Positions 57,121 to 64,000 of a DNA stretch of 64,000 bases are shown in pieces. The position numbers and the translations under genes were made by a program. Where the stretch lies: contig NZ_JAMXSS010000002.1 in assembly GCF_024124825.1 (NCBI RefSeq), positions 2,604,001 through 2,668,000 on the forward strand, written 5' to 3'. The notes under the pieces were generated by a model. That model saw nothing but the letters and a program-made list of their open reading frames with translations, was not told the DNA's origin and did no database searches. This stretch comes from Arthrobacter sp. H16F315 (lineage in GTDB: Bacteria > Actinomycetota > Actinomycetes > Actinomycetales > Micrococcaceae). Position 1 is the stretch's first letter, and every line of letters begins with the position of its first letter.

Positions 57121-58457
57121 GCCCCCACCAAGTTCTGCCCGCAGACGCGCAGTACCTCACCGGATATGCCGCCGGCCGCGTCGCTGGCCAGGAACGCGAT
57201 AGCCTCGGCGACGTCGCCCGGCCGGCCGCCCTGTTGGAGGGAGTTAAGCCTGCGCGCGATCTCGCGGGTGGCGAACGGGATCCTGGCGGTCATCTCCGTT
57301 TCGATAAAACCAGGAGCGACGGCGTTGATGGAGCCGCCGTGCGTGCCGATCAGCGGGGCCGTCGCCCGGACCATTCCCATCACACCACCCTTCGAGGCGG
57401 CGTAGTTGGTCTGGCCGCGGTTGCCGGCAATCCCGCTGGTGGACGCGACGGAGACAATCCGCGGTGCGCTCCGGAAGTGTTCGGAGGCGAGCAGTGCCGC
57501 ATTGATCCGCAGCTGCGCGGCGATGTTGACCCCGATAACGGAATTCCAGCGGCCCTGGTCCATGTTGGCCAGCAGCTTGTCCCGGGTGATGCCGGCGTTG
57601 TGGATAACAATGTCCAACCGCCCGTGGCGTTCCACGGCGTGGTCAATGATGCGCTGACCGGCGTCCGCGCCGCTGATGTCCAGCTGCAGCGCCGTGCCGT
57701 GCACCTCGTTGGCGACTGCTGCGAGGTGATCCCCGGCCGCCGGGATATCAACGGCTACGACTGTGGCACCGTCACGGTAGAGGGTGCGCGCAATCGCAGC
57801 GCCGATTCCGCGCGCGGCTCCGGTCACGACGGCGACCTTGCCCGCCAGCGGTTTCTCCGCGTCGGCCGGCAGTTGCCCTTCGGTGCTGCTCACGGTCAGG
57901 AACTGTCCGTCGATGAACGCCGAACGGCCGGAGAGGAAGAACCGGAGCGCGCCGAGGGCGCTGGGGCTGGTGGTCCGGGCGTCCCCGGACAGCAGGATCC
58001 CGTTGGCCGTTGCACCGGCACGGAGCTCTTTCGCAAGCGAGCGCAGGAGTCCGTCGACGCCTTGGCGGGCCGCCGCGGCGGCGGGGTCCGCGCTGTCAGC
58101 GGCGGTACGGGAAACGGTGATGACGCGCGAGTGAGCGGCCAGGTCCCGGAGCGAGGTGGCTGCCGTGAGGACCGGCTTCTCGAGGTCCTCCGGCCGGGTC
58201 AGCTCATCGAGGACCAGGATGATGGCGCCAAGCTTCTCCTTGGGAACCGCGTGACGGCGAACATCGAGATCCCAGGACAGCAGGATCGACGCGAGATCGT
58301 CTGCTCCGCTGCCGGTACCCTGGACCAGAACGGGGCCGCTCACGAACGGCTGACCCGGTGTGTAGCGCCGCAGTACCACCGGCTGTGGCAGGCCAAGTTT
58401 GCGCGCGATGTCCCGGCCGAGCCCCCGGCTCACCAGTGCGGTGTATTTATCAGGCAT
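57117..58457 (-). CDS. FabG4-like 3-oxoacyl reductase
   Basis: This 446-residue high-molecular-weight FabG has an N-terminal domain of about 200 residues without a usable cofactor motif, then a complete short-chain dehydrogenase: VTGAARGIGAAI, NAGITRDKLLANM, and the catalytic Ser-Tyr-Lys in SVASTSGIAG and NYAASKGGV. It reduces 3-oxoacyl-CoA or -ACP. It begins nine bases after the thiolase stop. Confidence 0.92.
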   Translation of the reverse strand: MPDKYTALVSRGLGRDIARKLGLPQPVVLRRYTPGQPFVSGPVLVQGTGSGADDLASILLSWDLDVRRHAVPKEKLGAIILVLDELTRPEDLEKPVLTAATSLRDLAAHSRVITVSRTAADSADPAAAAARQGVDGLLRSLAKELRAGATANGILLSGDARTTSPSALGALRFFLSGRSAFIDGQFLTVSSTEGQLPADAEKPLAGKVAVVTGAARGIGAAIARTLYRDGATVVAVDIPAAGDHLAAVANEVHGTALQLDISGADAGQRIIDHAVERHGRLDIVIHNAGITRDKLLANMDQGRWNSVIGVNIAAQLRINAALLASEHFRSAPRIVSVASTSGIAGNRGQTNYAASKGGVMGMVRATAPLIGTHGGSINAVAPGFIETEMTARIPFATREIARRLNSLQQGGRPGDVAEAIAFLASDAAGGISGEVLRVCGQNLVGA

Positions 58458-58466
58458 GGGATCCCC

Positions 58467-59880
58467 CTAGTGAGATTCAAGAATAGCGACGACGCCCTGG
58501 CCGCCGGCGGCGCAGATGGAAATGAGTCCGCGGGCGGGACGGCCATTTACCGGGCCCCTGGCGTGGAGCATCTTCGCGAGCGTGGCGACGATTCGTCCGC
58601 CGGTGGCGGCGAACGGGTGGCCGGCGGCGAGGGAGGATCCGTTAACGTTGAGCTTGGACCGGTCAATGCTGCCGAAGGCTCCGTCCAGGCCCAGCCGGGT
58701 ACGGCAGAATTCCTCGTCTTCCCACGCGGCCAGGGTGCTCAGGACGGTGCCGGCGAAAGCCTCATGGATCTCGAAGAAGTCAATATCCGCAAGGCTTAGT
58801 CCGTTACGGGCCAGCAGTCGGGGGACGGCGAAGGCCGGCGCCATCAGGAGCCCGTCCTTGCCGTGCACGAAGTCGACGGCCGCCGCTTCGCCGTCAACGA
58901 CGGTGGCCAGCTTGGGCAGGTCGTGGGCGTCGGCCCATTCCTCGGCGGCGAGCAGGACGGTCGAGGCGCCGTCAGTGAGCGGGGTGGAGTTGCCGGCCGT
59001 CATGGTTGCCGCTGCGCCAAGGTTCTTGCCGAAAACGGGTTTGAGTGTGGCCAGCTTCGCCAGGCTGGTGTCGGCGCGCAGATTCGAGTCGCGGGTAAGG
59101 CCGCGGTACGGAGTGAGCAGGTCATCGAAGAAGCCCGCGTCGTAGGCAGCGGCCAGGTTGCGGTGGCTGTTAAAAGCCAGTTCGTCCTGCGCTTCCCGGG
59201 TAACCTTCCACTGCGCGGTGGTGAGCGCCTGGTGTTCGCCCATCGACAGGCCGGTGCGCGGTTCGCCGGTGCCGGGGGCGTCCGGAGTGAGGTCCTTGGG
59301 CCGGAGCCGGCTCAGGACCTGCAGGCGCTGGGGCAGCGTCTTGGCACGGTTGAGGTCAAGAAGCACCTCGCGCAGTCCCTCGCTGACGGCAATCGGAGCG
59401 TCAGACGCGGAGTCGACGCCGCCGGCGATGGCCGAATCGATCTGGCCGAGCTTAATCTTGTTGGCCAGGCCGAGGACCGTTTCCAGCCCGGTGGCGCAGG
59501 CCTGCTGCACGTCATAGGCGGGGGGTCTCTGCGGACAGTGCGGAGCCGAGCACGGCCTCACGGGTCAGATTGAAATCACGGGAGTGCTTGAGTACGGCTC
59601 CGGCAGCTACCTCGCCGATGCGCTCGTCCTGGAGGCCGAACCGTGCGATCAGCCCGTCCAGCGCCGCCGTCAGCATGTCCTGGTTGGAGGACTTGGTGTA
59701 CGCGCCACCGGTCCGGGCAAAGGGGATGCGGTTTCCGCCCACGATGACCGCCTTGCGGAGCTGCGGCGCCGCCGTGCGCGCGGCGGGGGCAGCGGCGATT
59801 CCCGCTGTGCCTCCTGCCGGCACCGTGGCTGCGGGAGTCGGTTCCTGTGGTCCGGGTGTGGACTGTCCGTCGACGGTCAT
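58467..59880 (-). CDS. Acetyl-CoA acyltransferase (thiolase), frameshifted near 59524
   Basis: Thiolase of about 470 residues with an extra Ala/Pro-rich N-terminus (1-40). It starts RKAVIVGGNRIPFARTGG; the nucleophile Cys lies in QQACATGLETV, and the C-terminal GGHxFAATGGR-like motif reads AGHPFAATGGRIV, followed by CAAGGQGVV. The frame breaks at a C6 run (59520-59525, minus strand) where five are expected (SAETPAYDVQQACATG); 1414 bases is 3n+1. The resemblance to FadA2 in the adjacent-gene order is strong. It is divergent from the TetR gene. Confidence 0.88.
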
Positions 59881-59910
59881 GGGCTGTCTCCTTTGATCAA
59901 AGCGGGTTAC

Positions 59911-59943
59911 CGATACCCAGCGTACCTGATACGCTGGGTATCG
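59911..59943. promoter_or_regulatory. Operator palindrome for the TetR regulator
   Basis: Fourteen-base arms CGATACCCAGCGTA (59911-59924) and TACGCTGGGTATCG (59930-59943) are perfect complements around CCTGA. The palindrome lies between divergent thiolase and TetR starts, and its right edge is the GTG start itself. Autoregulation and control of both arms are inferred. Confidence 0.8.
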
Positions 59944-60716
59944 TGAACATTCCCCAGCCTGATCTTCCCGGCGGCAGTACCGCCGGCACCCACGCCGCCG
60001 GCAGCGGCAGCGTGGATGGCCGGGCCTCGCGCTGGCAGCCCCATCGCGAGGAGCGGCGCCGGGAGCTGATCAAAGCTGCCCGCAAGGCAGTGCACAGGCT
60101 CGGCAGCGACGCTTCCATGGAGGACATTGCCGCAGCGGCCGGTACGTCAAAGTCAGTCTTCTATCGATACTTCGGGGACAAGGCAGGGTTGCAGCAGGCC
60201 GTCGGCGAAGTGGTTCTGAGCCAGATGCAGCGCCGCATCCAGGAAGCCGCGCAGGGAGCCCAGACGCCCCGCGAAGGACTGCTTGCGATGGTTTCCGCCT
60301 ACCTCCAGATGGCGGAGACAAGCCCCGCCGTCTACACCTTCGTTACGCGCTACACCCCCGGCGATGCGGATGCCGGGGGCGGCAGCATCCCCGCAGCCGG
60401 CGCCCTGGGCCACTTTTTTGCGGCCATTAGCGGTATGATCGCCCGGCCCATGCACAGCCACCTCGGCGACTCGACGGGGCGCGAAGCCGTACTCGGGTAC
60501 TGGCCGACCGCCGCGATCGGCCTGGTCAGAAACGCCGGTGAGCAATGGCTTGCCAGCCCGGCTACGCCTGCCAAGCCCGGCCAGGAAGCGATGGCACGCC
60601 AGATCACCGACTGGCTGTGCCTGGGCATAGCCCCGGAGCTCCGCCCGGCCACCGCTGTGTCCGCGCCCGCCGGCGCGGCTCCGGCAACGAAACCCGCGGC
60701 TCCGGCATCACCGTGA
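59943..60716 (+). CDS. TetR family transcriptional regulator
   Basis: This 257-residue repressor has a 35-residue low-complexity N-terminus, then the helix-turn-helix (RRELIKAARKAVHRLG; SMEDIAAAAGTSKSVFYRYF, about 41-80) and a ligand-binding C-terminal part ending in an Ala/Pro-rich tail. GTG 59943 is the first base pair after the operator, implying a leaderless or very short-leader transcript. It probably represses the thiolase-reductase-dehydratase arm and itself, with an acyl-CoA as effector. Confidence 0.88.
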   Translation: MNIPQPDLPGGSTAGTHAAGSGSVDGRASRWQPHREERRRELIKAARKAVHRLGSDASMEDIAAAAGTSKSVFYRYFGDKAGLQQAVGEVVLSQMQRRIQEAAQGAQTPREGLLAMVSAYLQMAETSPAVYTFVTRYTPGDADAGGGSIPAAGALGHFFAAISGMIARPMHSHLGDSTGREAVLGYWPTAAIGLVRNAGEQWLASPATPAKPGQEAMARQITDWLCLGIAPELRPATAVSAPAGAAPATKPAAPASP

Positions 60717-60799
60717 GCGTGCCGGCCCCAGTCCCAGTACCGACCTTTCCAGAATTCAAGCGTTAGAAACCAAGTGTCAGAACCAAAGAAGGAATCGAC

Positions 60800-62926
60800 A
60801 TGACCGAACTCGCCGACCGCCACGCGGTCCCTGCCACGCCCCGACCCGCTCCGGAGCGCAAGTCCGCCCAGCCGGCGAACTCAACCGGCACGGCGGCTCC
60901 CGTCGTCGATGTTGAACTGCTCGGCGAGCTGCTGCTGGGAAAGTGGGCCGACACCCGCCGGACCGCACGGGCGCTCGCAGGGCACCCCGAACTGCACAAG
61001 ACGGAAGGGCTTACCCATACCGAACACCGCCGGCGTGCTTTCGGTCAGCTGAAGATCCTGGTGGAGAACGGCGCCGTACACCGTGCATTCCCGGCGGCCG
61101 TCGGCGGCGCCGACGAGCACGGCGGCAACGTCGCCGGGTTCCAGGAACTTGTTATCGCGGACCCTTCGCTGCAGATCAAGGCCGGCGTCCAGTGGGGTCT
61201 GTTCGGCTCCGCCGTCAACCACCTCGGCACCGAGGAGCACCACAAGAAGTGGCTGCCCGGCATTATGAACCTGGACATCCCGGGCTGCTTCGCCATGACG
61301 GAGACCGGCCACGGATCGGACGTCGCCAGCATCGCCACCACCGCCACCTACGACCCGGACACCGCGGAATTTGTGGTCCACACGCCCTTCCGGGCCGCGT
61401 GGAAGGACTACATCGGGAATGCCGCCGTCGACGGACTCGCCGCCGTCGTCTTCGCCCAGCTGGTGACGCAGGGCGTCAACCACGGTGTGCACGCCTTCTA
61501 CATGAACCTCCGGGATCCCGAAACCAGGGAATTCCTGCCCGGCATCGGGGGCGAGGACGACGGGGTCAAGGGTGGACTCAACGGCATTGACAACGGCAGG
61601 CTGCACTTCACGAGCGTCCGGATCCCGCGCACCCACCTGCTGAACCGCTACGGCAACGTTGATGCCGACGGCAGCTACAGCTCGCCCATCGCCAGCCCGG
61701 GCCGCCGCTTCTTCACCATGCTTGGCACCCTGGTCCAGGGCCGGGTCTCCCTTGACGGTGCCGCCGTGACCGCGTCGAAGCTTGCCTTGAAAACGGCGAT
61801 CCAGTACGCCACGGAACGCCGCCAGTTCAACGCTTCCTCGCCAACCGATGAGGAAGTACTGCTCGATTACCAGCGGCACCAGCGCCGGCTGTTCACCCGT
61901 CTGGCCACCACGTATGCCGCCGGTTTCGCCAGTGAGCAGCTGTTGCAGAAGTTCGACGACGTTTTCTCCGGCCGTGCCGACACTGACGAGGATCGCCAGG
62001 ATCTGGAGACCCTCGCGGCGGCGCTTAAGCCGCTCAGCACCTGGCACGCCCTCGACACCCTGCAGGAATGCCGCGAAGCCTGCGGCGGGGCAGGTTTCCT
62101 GATCGAGAACCGCTTTGCCTCGCTGCGTGCGGACCTCGACGTCTACGCCACCTTCGAAGGCGATAACACGGTGTTGCTGCAGCTGGTCGCCAAGCGGCTG
62201 CTGGCCGACTATGCCAAGGAGTTCCGCACTGTGAACTTCGGTGTGCTCGCCCGCTATGTGGTGGGCCAGGCCACGGGGGCCGCCATCCACCGGACGGGCT
62301 TGCGCGGCGTCGCCCAGTTTATGGCTGATTCCGGGTCGGTTCAGAAGGCGGCCATCGCCATCAAAGACGAAGCGAGCCAGCGCGCACTGCTGACCGACCG
62401 GGTGCAAACCATGGTTGCCGAAGTGGGCGCGGCGCTCAAGGGCGCCAACAAGCTGCCCCAGCAGCAGGGCGCCGCCCTGTTCAACAGCCACCAGGACGAA
62501 CTCATCGAAGCTGCCCAGGCGCACGCCGAGCTGCTGCAGTGGGAAGCCTTTACCGAGGCGCTTGGCACGGTCACGGACCCGGGAACCCGAAAGGTGCTGA
62601 CCTGGCTGCGCGATCTCTTCGGCCTGGCCCTGATTGAGGACAACCTGTCCTGGTACCTGATGAACGGCAGGCTCTCCATGCAGCGCGCCCGGACCGTGGG
62701 CGGCTACATCAACCGCCTGCTGGTGAAGATCCGTCCGCATGCCCTGGACCTGGTCGATGCCTTCGGGTTCGGGCCGGAACACCTCCGCGCTGAGATCGCA
62801 ACGGGCGCTGAGAAGGTCCGCCAGGATGAGGCCCGCGAGTACTTCCGCAGGCTGCGCGCCAACGGGGATGCCCCCGTGGACGAGAAGATCCTCTTGGCAC
62901 GCAAGGGCCACGGGAAAAAATCCTAA
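60800..62926 (+). CDS. Acyl-CoA dehydrogenase/oxidase
   Basis: This 708-residue flavoprotein is larger than normal acyl-CoA dehydrogenases (about 380) and the size of acyl-CoA oxidases or FadE5-like enzymes. It shows GCFAMTETGHGSDVASIATTATYD (about 168-190), VRIPRTHLLNRYGNVDADG, GRVSLDGAAVTASKLALKTA and CGGAGFLIENRFASL with the FAD region, plus a C-terminal helical extension. ATG 60800 has GAAGGA upstream. Its place beside TetR and opposite the thiolase operon points to fatty acid oxidation. Confidence 0.88.
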   Translation: MTELADRHAVPATPRPAPERKSAQPANSTGTAAPVVDVELLGELLLGKWADTRRTARALAGHPELHKTEGLTHTEHRRRAFGQLKILVENGAVHRAFPAAVGGADEHGGNVAGFQELVIADPSLQIKAGVQWGLFGSAVNHLGTEEHHKKWLPGIMNLDIPGCFAMTETGHGSDVASIATTATYDPDTAEFVVHTPFRAAWKDYIGNAAVDGLAAVVFAQLVTQGVNHGVHAFYMNLRDPETREFLPGIGGEDDGVKGGLNGIDNGRLHFTSVRIPRTHLLNRYGNVDADGSYSSPIASPGRRFFTMLGTLVQGRVSLDGAAVTASKLALKTAIQYATERRQFNASSPTDEEVLLDYQRHQRRLFTRLATTYAAGFASEQLLQKFDDVFSGRADTDEDRQDLETLAAALKPLSTWHALDTLQECREACGGAGFLIENRFASLRADLDVYATFEGDNTVLLQLVAKRLLADYAKEFRTVNFGVLARYVVGQATGAAIHRTGLRGVAQFMADSGSVQKAAIAIKDEASQRALLTDRVQTMVAEVGAALKGANKLPQQQGAALFNSHQDELIEAAQAHAELLQWEAFTEALGTVTDPGTRKVLTWLRDLFGLALIEDNLSWYLMNGRLSMQRARTVGGYINRLLVKIRPHALDLVDAFGFGPEHLRAEIATGAEKVRQDEAREYFRRLRANGDAPVDEKILLARKGHGKKS

Positions 62927-62945
62927 GGTCCCTGCCCGGGCCGGA

Positions 62946-62993
62946 ACACCACAACAGCGCCGCCCCCGCAAGGGGGCGGCGCTGTTGTGGTGT
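62946..62993. terminator. 22-base-pair perfect hairpin between convergent genes
   Basis: Perfect arms at 62946-62967 and 62972-62993 enclose a GCAA tetraloop. It lies 19 bases after the acyl-CoA dehydrogenase stop and just before the glgA stop. No T-run follows in either direction. It is probably a bidirectional terminator. Confidence 0.65.
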
Positions 62994-63011
62994 GTGGCCG
63001 GATGCCGGCGG

Positions 63012-64000
63012 TCAGGAGTTCTTTGGGAGCACCGAGCGGTAGACCGCAAGAGTGGTTTCGGTGATGGATTCCCAAGAGAAGTGTTCTTCGGCGCGGCGCC
63101 GGCCGGCCTGGCCCATGGCGCGGGCCCGGGCGGGATCGGTGACAACTTCGGTCAGCGCGGCAGCGAATTCGGTGACAAACTTCTCCGGATCCAGCGGAGT
63201 GCCGGTCCCGTCAGTGACTTGCTCGATGTCCACCAGCAGCCCGGTCTCGCCGTGCTGCACCACCTCCGGGATTCCGCCGGTGGCACTGGCCACCACGGCG
63301 GCACCGCAAGCCATGGCCTCAAGGTTTACGATGCCAAGGGGCTCATAGATGGACGGGCAGGCAAAAGCCGTGGCGTGGCTGAGCACCTGGATCAGCTCGT
63401 TGCGCGGCAGCATCCGCTCCACCAGGATCACACCGCTGCGCTGGGTCTGCAGCTGCCCGATCAGGCGGGAAGTTTCGGCGGCAAGCTCGGGGGTGTCTGC
63501 GGCACCGAGGCACAGCACCAGCTGCACGTCGGCCGGCAGTTTGGCGGCCGCACGAAGCAGGTAGGGCACGCCCTTCTGGCGGGTATTGCGGCCGACGAAG
63601 ACTACGCTCGGCCGTGCCGGGTCAATCCCCAGGGCGCGGACGACGTCCTCTCCTTCGTCCCGGTTCCAGAGGCTCACATCGATGCCGTTGTGGACTACCT
63701 TGACCTTGGCGGGGTCCACCTCCGGGTAGCTGCGCAGAATGTCCTGGCGCATGCCCTCGGAGACTGCGATGATGGCGGCTGCGGCCTCGTAGGCAGTCTT
63801 TTCCACCCAGGAGGACACGGCGTAGCCCGCCGCCAAGCTGCTCGGCCTTCCACGGGCGCAGCGGCTCCAAACTGTGGGCGCTGAGCACGTGTGGAATGCC
63901 GTGCAGCAACGAGGCGATGTGCCCGGCCATGTTGGCATACCAGGTGTGTGAATGCACGATGTCGGCGCCGGCAATATCCGGCACAATCCGCAAATCCACT
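63012..64000 (-). CDS. GlgA/GlgM-type glycosyltransferase, 5' truncated by window, frameshifted
   Basis: The 3' part of a GT4/GT5 glycosyltransferase, the actinobacterial glycogen synthase or alpha-maltose-1-phosphate synthase. It shows HTWYANMAGHIA, SAHSLEPLRPWKAEQLGGG, VHNGIDVSLWN and VFVGRNTRQKG, then CPSIYEPLGIVNLEAMACG. The frame breaks near 63830, where GGCGGGCTAC has one extra G (expected GGCGGCTAC; YAVSSWVE follows). The start lies outside the window. A role in glycogen or glucan synthesis is likely, though maltosyl-1-phosphate versus glycogen product cannot be told. Confidence 0.82.
   Translation of the reverse strand, partial: WICGLCRILPAPTSCIHTPGMPTWPGTSPRCCTAFHTCSAPTVWSRCARGRPSSLAAGYAVSSWVEKTAYEAAAAIIAVSEGMRQDILRSYPEVDPAKVKVVHNGIDVSLWNRDEGEDVVRALGIDPARPSVVFVGRNTRQKGVPYLLRAAAKLPADVQLVLCLGAADTPELAAETSRLIGQLQTQRSGVILVERMLPRNELIQVLSHATAFACPSIYEPLGIVNLEAMACGAAVVASATGGIPEVVQHGETGLLVDIEQVTDGTGTPLDPEKFVTEFAAALTEVVTDPARARAMGQAGRRRAEEHFSWESITETTLAVYRSVLPKNS

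Noticed and set aside
60881..63145. 754-codon minus-strand open frame
   Set aside because: Shadow of the acyl-CoA dehydrogenase/oxidase on the plus strand.
1..64000. CRISPR arrays, rRNA genes and classic insertion sequences
   Set aside because: I looked for regular repeats, rRNA-like stretches and transposase motifs (DDE) and saw none; only the recombinase operon is mobile-element-like.

Overview
The window is high-GC actinobacterial chromosome, most likely Arthrobacter or Pseudarthrobacter (Micrococcaceae). The support is a complete Pup-proteasome locus with a fused PafBC regulator (known from Arthrobacter), the mycothiol ligase MshC, the RNA polymerase factor RbpA, a polyprenol-phosphate-mannose synthase, and DUF3054, DUF4193 and DUF5703 family proteins. 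No species call can be made from sequence alone.

Layout. 1-1.9 kb: small conserved actinobacterial genes. 1.9-7.2 kb: an accessory island with an unrecognised gene pair (2.2-3.6 kb) and a three-gene recombinase operon (3.75-6.68 kb) made of an integrase with a full catalytic set, a Cro/C1-type regulator, and a zinc-ribbon partner recombinase that has lost catalytic residues. Repeated TGCA-type dyads lie upstream. 7.2-14.3 kb: a CDF metal exporter, a UvrA-like ABC ATPase, and a type III polyketide synthase-methyltransferase-FAD monooxygenase operon. 14.3-22.3 kb: lipoprotein, peptide deformylase, S9 peptidase, RlmA-like methyltransferase, NfeD/SPFH pair, rbpA and ppm1. 22.7-42.5 kb: a long minus-strand run of amidohydrolase, HelY-type helicase, TatC, TatA, PafBC, two FKBPs, PafA, PrcA, PrcB, Pup, Dop, ARC/Mpa, TrmI, site-2 protease and HAD hydrolase. 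42.6-49.8 kb: PAC2 protein, MshC, UppP, aldo/keto reductase, acyl-CoA dehydrogenase and M20 peptidase. 49.96 kb: tRNA-Leu(GAG). 50.2-56.1 kb: MalQ, DksA-like protein, M50-like membrane protein, hydroquinone-reductase-type GST and FUSC transporter. 56.2-62.9 kb: a fatty-acid locus (MaoC dehydratase, FabG4-like reductase and thiolase, divergent from a TetR regulator and an acyl-CoA dehydrogenase/oxidase) with a near-perfect operator between the arms. The window ends inside a GlgA/GlgM-type glycosyltransferase.

How the genes work together. Pup, Dop, PafA, ARC and PrcAB form the pupylation-proteasome pathway, and PafBC is its neighbouring DNA-damage regulator. The 56-63 kb genes supply thiolase, reductase, dehydratase and acyl-CoA oxidation steps under one probable repressor. 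The type III PKS operon should make a tailored phenolic or pyrone product.

Quality warning. At least twelve genes, many of them conserved housekeeping genes (pafA, dop, malQ, PAC2, thiolase, glgA, S9 peptidase, FKBP lipoprotein), are broken by single-base indels, mostly in short homopolymers. Removing each indel restores a family-length protein. I read most of these as sequencing or assembly errors and annotate the genes across the breaks.
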